Translations under genes and position numbers: made by a program
Assembly (NCBI RefSeq): GCF_958350005.1
Contig: NZ_CATWFF010000007.1
Coordinates: 1-25,371 of the forward strand
Direction: 5' to 3'
Origin: an uncultured Megasphaera sp.
GTDB taxonomy: Bacteria > Bacillota > Negativicutes > Veillonellales > Megasphaeraceae
DNA length: 25,371 nucleotides
Notes under the pieces: generated by a model
Databases searched by the model: none
What the model was told of the DNA's origin: nothing
The model's input: only the letters and a program-made list of their open reading frames with translations
Part shown: positions 16,128 through 22,576 of the stretch, one piece after another
Layout: each line of letters starts with the position of its first letter
Position numbering within the stretch: position 1 is the stretch's first letter

Positions 16128-17786
16128 TTATATCAAATTCAGGTAATTTTCCCTGTTCTGTTCCAGCACGACAAAAGCATCCAACAGGCTGGCAAAACCG
16201 TCGATACGCTTTCTCGGGTTAGATGTCTTGCAAGGCTGGATATTGTCGTTGCGGTCAACGTCGACGGCCACGTTGACCATGCACCATTTCAGGATTGGAT
16301 TGTTGTCGTAATTGATCCGCTTCGCTGTCAGTTCTGCCCCTAAATTCTTCATGGGCGCACTCAGTGTCTGCTTGCCCTGGGCAACCGGCACAAGGACGCT
16401 TTCGCCGAAGGTACTTTTCATGTCTTCTACGAGATACGACGCACTCCATCGGTCGTATCCGCATTTGTACAGGTAGCAGTCATACTCCTTCTGCATTTCC
16501 TCAAACCAGTTCTTGATAAGCCGGTAATCAATGCGGAACCCCGGAGATTTGCGCAAAAGCCCCCTCTTTTCCCATACGTCATACGGCTCATTATCTTCCT
16601 GACAGCGCTTGTCGAACAACTCTTCAGGAATCCAGTACATCTGCTTGACGTATATCATGTCGTCGCCTGGCACCATGAACAGCATAGTCGCGCACGTAAG
16701 GTCTGTCGTATCAGACAGGTCGAAGCCGCCGATTCCGTATCTAGGATGCAGCGCCTGTATATCATAGGTCGCCTCGTTGTTGAGCTGCTCAAAGGTAAAG
16801 TACGCCTGCCCCGACGTTTCACGCATGTCGAAGTCCTTGCACAGCAGGTTCTTAACCAGGAGCGGCTCTTTTTTAGCCGCATATACCTTGCGGGCCAGTT
16901 CGTCCCTGTCCTTGATACTGCCCAGGGCCGGATTGGCTTTCTGCCAGCATTCCGGTTTCAGCCATTCGTCGCGGCTGTCCAACTCGTAGACGATGGGCAG
17001 GACGCGCTCATCAACATATTCGCCGTCGTCGTATCCGTTGATAATCCGCTGACACTCGTTGTATTTTTGGTCATAGATGTTGTCCCGGATCATGCCGGCT
17101 GTCGTCGTAATGAGGCATAAGGGTTGCTCGCGGGCTGTCATGCCGTCGACGATGACGTCATAAATATTCTTGTCCTTGAGAGCGTGCAGCTCATCGATGA
17201 GCGCCCCATGGACGTTCAGACCATCCAGCTTGTTGCTGTCGCTGCCCAGCGGCTCGAAGGTTCCTTCATTCATAGCACAACGGATTTTGCTGACGAGGCA
17301 TTTCAGCCGCCGCGAAAAGGCCGGTGATTTCTTGACCATCCGCACCGCTTCGGACCAGATGAGTTTGGCCTGGTCCCGCTTTGTCGCGGCTGAATATACT
17401 TCCGGGCCTCCTTCGCCGTCGGCAATGAGCAGGAATAAGCCAATACAGGCCGCCCATGTCGATTTGCCGTTTTTCCGGGCAACAATAAGGATAACGTATC
17501 GATACTGCCGCAGACCTGTGTCCTTGTCGACAAAGCCAAACATGGCCGCCGTCGCCGCCTTTTGCCACAGCTCTAAGATAACCGGCTTTCCGGCCCATTG
17601 TCCTTTGCTGTGGCGGCAAAAGTTTTGAATGAAATCGATGGCAAACTGGGCCTTGGTATCATCGTATACGTACTGGCCGGGATGATGTATTTTATCAACG
17701 AGGTGCTTATACACACGCCGTACCTTGTCAGACACGACGATATGGCCGTTCTGGATTTCGGCATAGTATTTTTCGATGTAGTTCAT
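16128..17786 (-). CDS. terL: Terminase large subunit (HK97-like)
   Basis: A 552-residue protein with both expected domains. The ATPase has Walker A 'ARKNGKST' at about 103-110, Walker B 'ALIDEL' at about 195-200 (Asp198, Glu199) and coupling motif 'ITTTA' near 226-230. The nuclease half has the three acidic positions 'GGFDLSD' (Asp356), 'CGYDRW' (Asp445) and 'RIDGFASLLDAF' (Asp529, Asp536). Length and order match the HK97/P27-associated TerL type. It cuts concatemeric DNA and drives packaging. The ATG overlaps the small terminase stop by four bases. Confidence 0.96.
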   Translation of the reverse strand: MNYIEKYYAEIQNGHIVVSDKVRRVYKHLVDKIHHPGQYVYDDTKAQFAIDFIQNFCRHSKGQWAGKPVILELWQKAATAAMFGFVDKDTGLRQYRYVILIVARKNGKSTWAACIGLFLLIADGEGGPEVYSAATKRDQAKLIWSEAVRMVKKSPAFSRRLKCLVSKIRCAMNEGTFEPLGSDSNKLDGLNVHGALIDELHALKDKNIYDVIVDGMTAREQPLCLITTTAGMIRDNIYDQKYNECQRIINGYDDGEYVDERVLPIVYELDSRDEWLKPECWQKANPALGSIKDRDELARKVYAAKKEPLLVKNLLCKDFDMRETSGQAYFTFEQLNNEATYDIQALHPRYGIGGFDLSDTTDLTCATMLFMVPGDDMIYVKQMYWIPEELFDKRCQEDNEPYDVWEKRGLLRKSPGFRIDYRLIKNWFEEMQKEYDCYLYKCGYDRWSASYLVEDMKSTFGESVLVPVAQGKQTLSAPMKNLGAELTAKRINYDNNPILKWCMVNVAVDVDRNDNIQPCKTSNPRKRIDGFASLLDAFVVLEQNRENYLNLI

Positions 17787-18142
17787 GGCTGGCGCTCTCG
17801 AAGGAACTGGTCAAAGGCGTCCTCAGCCTGGGGCTGTACATTTTCCGGCAGGCAGGACAGCAGCGTCCGCACGACGGCGTTGTAGTTCTTGATCATCGTC
17901 GAGTACGCCTTGCTCTCTGTCGATTCCTTTTTTCCATACTGGTTTTCTCCATTCTGGTACTCCTCGACAAAGCCTATCGCATCCAGCTGCGCACCCAGGG
18001 ACTCGATGTACTGCTCCATCTTAGCTGCCTGCTGTATACTCGGCATGACCAGCTTCATTTTATCCTCATCGATGCCGGCAAAAATCGCTTTTAATTCTTT
18101 AATCCGGCGATTCATGGCCGTTTTCGGGCTTACTTTTCCCAT
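17783..18142 (-). CDS. terS: Terminase small subunit, P27 family
   Basis: A 119-residue protein with 'NRRIKELKAIFAGIDEDKMK', 'AAKMEQYIESLGAQLDAIGF' and 'KAYSTMIKNYNAVVRTLLSC', as in the P27-type small terminase family that recognises the packaging site. The ribosome site AAGGAGG is six bases from the ATG. TerL follows with a four-base overlap. Small terminases bind near the cos or pac region, so the GC-rich gap just upstream is the likely substrate. Confidence 0.88.
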   Translation of the reverse strand: MGKVSPKTAMNRRIKELKAIFAGIDEDKMKLVMPSIQQAAKMEQYIESLGAQLDAIGFVEEYQNGENQYGKKESTESKAYSTMIKNYNAVVRTLLSCLPENVQPQAEDAFDQFLRERQP

Positions 18143-18355
18143 CTCCAGCCTCCTTCCTTTTAATAATAAAAATCATCTGTGCGATACCATGTGACTACAC
18201 CCCCCTCGTGCGCGACATTTGTATCACGCGGAGGCCCGCCCCCGGCGGACGCTGGTAAATATTTTTAAGTCATGACCGGGGGGATAGCTTTCCTCAAACG
18301 TGACGGACATAATTTTTTATGTATCCTGTTGCTGCCATCCGCCTTCTTGCCGCCG
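18143..18355. other. GC-rich gap between HNH and terS genes; candidate cos region
   Basis: No gene is supported here. It holds a C6 run (18200-18205), a GC-rich block (18230-18250), the perfect palindrome GTCATGAC (18269-18276) and a G6 run (18278-18283). Its position between an HNH endonuclease gene and terS is where HK97-like phages carry cos. The actual cut is not visible by eye. Confidence 0.45.
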
Positions 18356-18688
18356 TCACGCGTTGCCGTACTCAATGATGCCAACAGGATTACCGTCATC
18401 GTCAAAGACACACTCGCGGCTGCAGCTCTTGCCGTGTGCCTGATTATGGCAGCACTGGCACAGGAACTCCAGATTGTCCCAACCGTAGGCAATGTATGGG
18501 TTGTGTATATTCTCCGGCGTGAGCGGTGTCTTGTGGTGTACGATGAAGCGCCATTCTTCCGGCGGCTTGCCGATGAGCTTCTGATTTTGGCAGCGTTCGC
18601 AGATAAAGTTCTGGCTCAAGGCATATGCCTTAGCAACCCTGCGCCAACGCCGGGATTCGTAAAATGATTTGCTGAATGGTTTAGCCAT
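18356..18688 (-). CDS. HNH endonuclease
   Basis: A 110-residue protein with the compact HNH pattern: Cys30/Cys33 ('FICERC'), 'VHHKTPLTPENIHNP' (His51, His52), Asn72 ('GWDNLEFLC'), Cys77/Cys80 ('CQCC'), and His81 plus His85 ('HNQAHG'). Phage HNH proteins next to the terminase genes are known to take part in DNA packaging with TerL in HK97-like phages, so this role is likely. The ATG follows the stop of the upstream small gene after one base and has no clear ribosome site, which suggests coupling. Confidence 0.92.
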   Translation of the reverse strand: MAKPFSKSFYESRRWRRVAKAYALSQNFICERCQNQKLIGKPPEEWRFIVHHKTPLTPENIHNPYIAYGWDNLEFLCQCCHNQAHGKSCSRECVFDDDGNPVGIIEYGNA

Positions 18689-18689
18689 G

Positions 18690-18875
18690 TCATTTCAGCA
18701 CCCGATTCCGTTTTGAATGTTTAACCGGCTTATGATTCAGGTCCGTTTCTTTCGTACGCCTCTGCTTCCGTATGTGTTCAAAACATATGCATCGTTCACC
18801 GGTAATGACGAGTCGCAGGTTCAGGCATGCGCCTTTCCGATGATGGCGGCAGCGCCGGTTGTCGCAATAGACCAT
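18690..18875 (-). CDS. Small Cys-rich putative zinc-binding protein
   Basis: A 61-residue basic protein from the ATG at 18875, chosen because AGGAG sits nine bases upstream; an ATG further upstream (18884) lies directly on the ribosome site. 'MVYCDNRRCRHHRKGACLNL' and 'GERCICFEH' give Cys4, Cys9, Cys17, Cys29 and Cys31, with the DUF1540-like spacing of a zinc-binding fold. The C-terminal half is Lys/Arg-rich. Function unknown. It is the first gene after the late promoter and the hairpin of its leader. Confidence 0.62.
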   Translation of the reverse strand: MVYCDNRRCRHHRKGACLNLRLVITGERCICFEHIRKQRRTKETDLNHKPVKHSKRNRVLK

Positions 18876-18899
18876 AAATCCCATCTCCTTTCGGGCAAC

Positions 18900-18947
18900 A
18901 AAAAAGAGACCTTGCCGGCTGCATCGAAACAGTCCCACAACGTCTCT
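18900..18947 (-). terminator. Leader hairpin with U-run, possible terminator or attenuator
   Basis: On the minus strand AGAGAC (18942-18947) pairs with GTCTCT (18905-18910), and inner TTG/CAA can extend the stem. A run of six T follows (18900-18905). The loop is large, so it is a weak terminator at best. It lies between the late promoter and the first late gene. Confidence 0.4.
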
Positions 18948-18972
18948 CGTTTTTGCCTATTTTGTTATTATA

Positions 18973-18981
18973 ATTATATCA
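18973..18981 (-). promoter_or_regulatory. Extended -10 promoter, candidate late promoter
   Basis: The minus strand reads TGATATAAT, a perfect extended -10 (TGnTATAAT), directly after the late regulator stop. No -35 consensus is found at the expected distance (18996-19001). In its place are phased C-tracts (18993-18996, 19002-19006, 19012-19016). A second TATAAT lies at 18967-18972. Confidence 0.5.
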
Positions 18982-18983
18982 CG

Positions 18984-19460
18984 TCAAGAAGCGGGGTTTT
19001 TGGGGGATTTTGGGGGAACTTTATAAAATTCATAAAAAAATTTTTCCGTGAACGCTTGTAAAGCAGCTTGATGCATTTCTTTTCGAGTGTATTCCTCAGC
19101 CAAATTCAAAGATGCGCTGATTTCTTCCCAGGTCAACAGCACGATGTATTTACCGAATAAAATAATCCGAAAGTCAGATGATTCCAGAGAACTAATTTGC
19201 CTGACTACGTTGGCCATATATTTTCTGAACTCGCTGATCGTCTGCTCTTGCTCTTCAATTTGTTTCTGGTAAGCGGCCAAGTCCTCCGTATTCCATGTCG
19301 CCATGGCCATTGTTTTCCCGCCTACTGCTTCCATGCCCGCAGTCACCCTGTCTGTCGGTCCGCCAAAAATCTCGCTCTTCATCCTCTTTACGATGATGCG
19401 GCGCTGTACGATTTCCGCAGCAATGGACCTGTACTGCTTCAAATATTCTTTAGCTGTCAT
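18984..19460 (-). CDS. DUF1492/ArpU-like late transcription regulator
   Basis: A 158-residue protein. The N-terminus 'MTAKEYLKQYRSIAAEIVQR' and the middle 'EEQEQTISEFRKYMANVVRQ' are predicted helical. The C-terminal 'FGKYIVLLTWEEISASLNLA' and 'EYTRKEMHQAALQAF' has the shape of a sigma-70 region 4 helix-turn-helix. These features fit DUF1492 and the ArpU/RinA-like phage late-gene activators. It is the last gene before the packaging genes, with a promoter directly after its stop codon. I infer that it activates the late operon. The last residues (KVPPKSPKNPAS) are encoded by the phased C-tracts. Confidence 0.78.
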   Translation of the reverse strand: MTAKEYLKQYRSIAAEIVQRRIIVKRMKSEIFGGPTDRVTAGMEAVGGKTMAMATWNTEDLAAYQKQIEEQEQTISEFRKYMANVVRQISSLESSDFRIILFGKYIVLLTWEEISASLNLAEEYTRKEMHQAALQAFTEKFFYEFYKVPPKSPKNPAS

Positions 19461-19737
19461 GCTTATCTTCTCCCTTCAAATATTCTTCGCGGCGCATGCG
19501 ATATTTGACAAGCCGTTCAATCCGCCTGCATTTATCGCTGCACAACTTTTCGCCGGCGTAATAAGTCTTGGCGTAAAATTCTGTAAACTGCACGTTGCCG
19601 CCGCATACCGGGCAGACGCCGGCTTGTTTTGAAAGCTGTATGTGCTGTTTATATTTTTCGTAACATTCATCGCAAAGTAAGGTTTCGCGGTCGCTTTCAA
19701 ATTTCTGGCTGCAGGCAATGCATTTTTGTTTTCCCAT
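19450..19737 (-). CDS. Small protein with two zinc ribbons
   Basis: A 95-residue protein with two Cys4 sets: Cys6/Cys9 with Cys22/Cys25 ('CIAC', 'CDEC'), and Cys42/Cys45 with Cys66/Cys70 ('CPVC', 'CSDKC'). This fits two treble-clef or ribbon zinc fingers. The ATG has AGGAGG nine bases upstream, even though its first 41 bases overlap the RusA gene end. It overlaps the DUF1492 gene by 11 bases. Nucleic-acid binding or protein interaction is possible; function unknown. Confidence 0.75.
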   Translation of the reverse strand: MGKQKCIACSQKFESDRETLLCDECYEKYKQHIQLSKQAGVCPVCGGNVQFTEFYAKTYYAGEKLCSDKCRRIERLVKYRMRREEYLKGEDKHDS

Positions 19738-20110
19738 ATAATTGTTCCTCCTGTTCTGTCAGCAAATATACTTCAACACGCGGATTGGCTTTATCGACAG
19801 CAAAGGTGTCAGAAAATCCAATGATTTCACCCCAACCGTCATTGCGCAGTATGTCCGCTTCCTGTAAAGCATCAAGTATAAACTTTTTGGCAAAGGAAAT
19901 ATTATCCTTATCTCGTCGTTTGTCCTTTTCAATCCAGCGAAACAGGATATACGCCCTATCTATCCTGCGCCCGTTTAACTTGGCCATGCCCAGGCGGCAC
20001 AAATAATGAGCGCTGCGGCTCATCGTATTGCCAGCGTGTACATTAGCCCTGCAGGCCCTGACGTACTCGTTCAGGCTTGGCAAGGTCCCGGGAATGGTGA
20101 ATTGTATCAT
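19697..20110 (-). CDS. rusA: RusA-type Holliday junction resolvase
   Basis: A 137-residue protein. 'IPGTLPSLNEYVRA' at the start, 'KDKRRDKDNISFAKKFILDA' and 'ILRNDGWGE' later match the RusA family. Acidic residues Asp67, Asp69 and Asp91 and Lys76 correspond to the catalytic set known from E. coli RusA (Asp70, Asp72, Asp91, Lys76). It resolves branched DNA before packaging. The ribosome site AAAGGAGG lies six bases before the ATG, and the first 68 bases overlap the end of the Rep gene. Confidence 0.93.
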   Translation of the reverse strand: MIQFTIPGTLPSLNEYVRACRANVHAGNTMSRSAHYLCRLGMAKLNGRRIDRAYILFRWIEKDKRRDKDNISFAKKFILDALQEADILRNDGWGEIIGFSDTFAVDKANPRVEVYLLTEQEEQLYGKTKMHCLQPEI

Positions 20111-20900
20111 ATCTCGCCTCCTTTCTCATCTTGACAGTAATATGCCAGCCCGCTTCATCGCTATACGCCGATTTTGCCTCCGTCAGCCTGTAACCTGGAT
20201 ACAACTTTTCCCATACATCCGGGCAGTCCGTCAGACCGGACAGCTCAATCAGCTTGCGCCGACTGTACTTGTAATCGTTTTTCTTTATGACGGGCTTTTC
20301 CAGATTTTTAGACGGATGCCATCTCTTTTTCCCAGTCAGCCCTTTTGTAAGATATCTGGCCAGGGCTTCCAATCCGTACTCATCCGGCTGCAGGCGGTCG
20401 ACGTTGACTACGCCGATGGCCGCCCCTTTCTTTTCACCTTTGCGGCGGCGGTCGCGCCACAAGTTGGCCACCTCATCCCGATCCATGGCCCCGTCCATAA
20501 TAATGTGATGGTGGATACGCGTCGGACTGCCATCCTGCTTCGTTCGGTATTCCGTCACAATGATATACTTCATCGACGCTGCAATACCTAATCGTTTACG
20601 GCGATTCTTGATACGGCGAATATACTTTTGCACATTCGCTTCTGCTTCCTCTACGGTTACCGGCATATGCCCGCAATTATACGTCGCGTGGACGCAGTAG
20701 TCTCCTTCACCAAAATTCGTATTTACAATCTGGGTGAAATACCGGCGGGAATTTTTTTCGTTCTGCTTGATTTGCTTCAAACTTGATTTTTCTGTTTTCT
20801 CTTTCCGCCCCCGTTCTCTCATATCAGCCATCTCAAATAAATCCATTTCGACGTATACCTTGCCGCAGAATATTTTCTTTTCCCTGACAAATGATTTCAT
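20043..20900 (-). CDS. HUH-type replication initiation-like protein (rolling-circle Rep relative)
   Basis: A 285-residue protein. The core at about residues 108-205 reads 'MKYIIVTEYRTKQDG', 'RIHHHIIMDG' (His130-132), 'LARYLTKGLTG' (Tyr183, Lys186) and 'KRWHPSKNLEKPVIKK'. This is the arrangement of the HUH endonuclease fold: two metal-binding His, then the nucleophile Tyr with a nearby Lys, then a basic segment. Close relatives occur in inoviruses, plasmids and Firmicutes tailed phages ('rolling circle replication-associated' proteins). The N-terminal 60 residues are very basic. I infer a role in replication initiation, but catalytic activity is not shown. Ribosome site TAGGAG precedes the ATG. 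Confidence 0.82.
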   Translation of the reverse strand: MKSFVREKKIFCGKVYVEMDLFEMADMRERGRKEKTEKSSLKQIKQNEKNSRRYFTQIVNTNFGEGDYCVHATYNCGHMPVTVEEAEANVQKYIRRIKNRRKRLGIAASMKYIIVTEYRTKQDGSPTRIHHHIIMDGAMDRDEVANLWRDRRRKGEKKGAAIGVVNVDRLQPDEYGLEALARYLTKGLTGKKRWHPSKNLEKPVIKKNDYKYSRRKLIELSGLTDCPDVWEKLYPGYRLTEAKSAYSDEAGWHITVKMRKEARYDTIHHSRDLAKPERVRQGLQG

Positions 20901-21053
20901 GATACATCGCTCCTAAACTTATTGGATGGTCGATATGTTAATACCCATTACCAGCCCCCAGGGCCGGCAATCCGGCATAAAAAAATACTTACTTCATATA
21001 TATAATATGTAATGTAAAAAGAAACAGAACTGCTATTGCAAAACTCTATCCAT
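20901..21053. other. Non-coding region with hairpin and AT-rich block, upstream of the HUH Rep gene
   Basis: I find no gene here. GCCGG-CAAT-CCGGC (20963-20976) forms a short perfect hairpin, followed by seven A (20979-20985) and an AT-rich stretch with TATAAT on the plus strand (21001-21006). No promoter with a matching -35 is evident. It could be an origin or a control region for the Rep gene. Confidence 0.35.
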
Positions 21054-21260
21054 TCACTTTTCCCTATTGTGATTCAGGACCTTATTCTTTGGCAGTTTTA
21101 TTATCGGCGGCCGACGGCCGTTGCCGCGAATTCCCATGCCAGCCCTGCATTTCCGATCGTCCTTGCATACTGGCCGCAGCGTACCGTCCAACAATACGAC
21201 CCAGTCCCATTCCCCCGGCGACATTTTCTTGTGACAATACCAGCATTTCACGACAATCAT
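21054..21260 (-). CDS. Small Cys-rich putative zinc-binding protein
   Basis: A 68-residue protein: 'MIVVKCWYCHKKMSPGEWDW' with Cys6 and Cys9, then 'LRPVCKDDRKCRAGM' with Cys32 and Cys38, a plausible zinc site. The C-terminus is basic ('IKLPKNKVLNHNREK'). It overlaps its upstream neighbour by four bases. No known function that I recognise; it belongs to a run of small zinc-finger genes. Confidence 0.65.
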   Translation of the reverse strand: MIVVKCWYCHKKMSPGEWDWVVLLDGTLRPVCKDDRKCRAGMGIRGNGRRPPIIKLPKNKVLNHNREK

Positions 21261-21490
21261 CCTTTCCTCTTTTTGATCCTTTCTTCTAACCGCATCTCCC
21301 AGTCGGCCTGCTGTGCGTTAATCTGTCGCCGCAGCATAGCCTCCTGCTGTGATGTCAGTCGATAGTTACAGTTGTATGCGCCCGGTGCAAACCATTGACA
21401 TGTTTTGCAGTGATTCCAGCAAATAAATTGGGTATACATCCAGCAATATACATAACTATGGCTTTCTGCGCCGCATACCGGGCAGTTCAT
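21257..21490 (-). CDS. Small zinc-ribbon protein with C-terminal coiled coil
   Basis: A 77-residue protein: 'MNCPVCGAESHSYVYCW' (Cys3, Cys6, Cys16) and 'ICWNHCKTCQWF' (Cys24, Cys28, Cys31) form one or two zinc sites. The C-terminal 30 residues ('LTSQQEAMLRRQINAQQADW') are helical with a charged pattern. Four-base overlaps on both sides join it to its neighbours. Function unknown. Confidence 0.68.
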   Translation of the reverse strand: MNCPVCGAESHSYVYCWMYTQFICWNHCKTCQWFAPGAYNCNYRLTSQQEAMLRRQINAQQADWEMRLEERIKKRKG

Positions 21491-21702
21491 GATGATTCCC
21501 TGCGATTAAATCGTAATATTGTTTTCAAGGGACTATATTCACATTTGTCAAAAATGATATCCGCCCCGCAATCAGGATTTAAACACCGTATTGCAATCAT
21601 TCCTATGCCGGCTTGTATTTTTACAACTTCTACCGGACTCCCACAAAATGGGCATCTCTTGGTTTTCCTTTCGTACTCCTGTAGTTTAAAAACCGCCCTC
21701 AT
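21487..21702 (-). CDS. Lar-like restriction alleviation/zinc-ribbon protein
   Basis: A 71-residue protein with 'RCPFCGSPVEVV' (Cys17, Cys20) and 'IRCLNPDCGADIIF' (Cys40, Cys45). This CPFCG...C...C pattern is that of Lar-type small proteins, which in some phages modulate type I restriction. Many family members have no tested activity, so the restriction role is only a possibility. It follows the DUF3102 gene by 12 bases and overlaps the next gene by four. Confidence 0.65.
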   Translation of the reverse strand: MRAVFKLQEYERKTKRCPFCGSPVEVVKIQAGIGMIAIRCLNPDCGADIIFDKCEYSPLKTILRFNRRESS

Positions 21703-21714
21703 CTTTCCACCTTC

Positions 21715-22563
21715 TTATATCAGCTCTTCCAGCCGTTTTAATAATTTACGGGATGCACCTTTATATGTTTCCCGCTTATCCTCTTCTTCCATCGATGCTA
21801 TTAATGTAAGAATTTTATTAAACGCGTCTTGTATAATCCCTAATTGGACCTGAAAGGTTTTCATTCCCGCATCTTCGTCAGCAGCTTTCTTCAGCTTTTC
21901 GTTTTCAAGACGCAAGCTTTTGAGTTCTTCTTGCTCTGGATCAACAGCAGGCATACTGGCTTCGTCCAGATCTTGCCGGAGTTGTTCCGCTTCCTCGGTC
22001 ATCGCCTGCAGCCGCTTCTGTGTTTCCAGCAGATTCCCGTTCTGTATAGCGGCTTCATCTTTCAGCTTGCGGGATTTTTCTTTTTCGGCTTTAAGTTTTT
22101 CCTTTAGCCGCGCCGCCTCGTCTTCGGCATCCTTTTGCGCTTTGATGGCTTCCTGTAACTCACGCGTGCTCATGTTCCCTACATCATGGGTTTCGACAAA
22201 CTCCTTTCGTTCGTCCACTGTCGGCAAGGCCAAAAGCGCAACTGCCTGCGTATATGACAACTCGGCAAAAGCGTCCAGGTCATTTCCAAAGAGAGCATCA
22301 AAGCCTTTATCGCTGTACTGATCGTAAATCTTAATCAAATTTTGCGCTGTCCTCTCGGAATAATTGACGTTCTGCTCCAACCAATCTCCCCAGGTTCCAT
22401 GCGGCACAAGGCTTTTTGCCTCAGACAGGCGCTGCCCAATCTCAATCGACGCCGACAGCATGACTTTCTGCGTCTGCTTTTTGATAGTGTTGATTTCAAC
22501 GGCAATGTTCTCTGCCGTCCTGATTTCTTGCACCGTACTTTCTGCATTAATAATATTATTCAT
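21715..22563 (-). CDS. DUF3102 coiled-coil protein
   Basis: A 282-residue protein. Residues 18-80 read 'IAVEINTIKKQTQKVMLSAS', 'EIGQRLSEAKSLVPHGTWGD' and 'NVNYSERTAQNLIKIYDQY', the DUF3102 signature common in phages and plasmids. Residues about 135-245 form a long coiled coil ('ARLKEKLKAEKEKSRKLKDE', 'QLRQDLDEA', 'LKSLRLENEKLKKAADE'). The function of the family is unproven; DNA-binding or segregation-like roles have been suggested. It lies between the PcfJ-like gene and the Lar-like gene. Confidence 0.85.
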   Translation of the reverse strand: MNNIINAESTVQEIRTAENIAVEINTIKKQTQKVMLSASIEIGQRLSEAKSLVPHGTWGDWLEQNVNYSERTAQNLIKIYDQYSDKGFDALFGNDLDAFAELSYTQAVALLALPTVDERKEFVETHDVGNMSTRELQEAIKAQKDAEDEAARLKEKLKAEKEKSRKLKDEAAIQNGNLLETQKRLQAMTEEAEQLRQDLDEASMPAVDPEQEELKSLRLENEKLKKAADEDAGMKTFQVQLGIIQDAFNKILTLIASMEEEDKRETYKGASRKLLKRLEELI

Positions 22564-22576
22564 ATGTCATTCCCCC

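Noticed and set aside
18967..18987. TTGACG plus TATAAT as a classical -35/-10 pair
   Set aside because: Spacing is 3 or 9 bases, not near 17. I used only the extended -10.
18993..19016. G-quadruplex on the plus strand
   Set aside because: Only three G-tracts are present nearby; four are needed for an intramolecular quadruplex.
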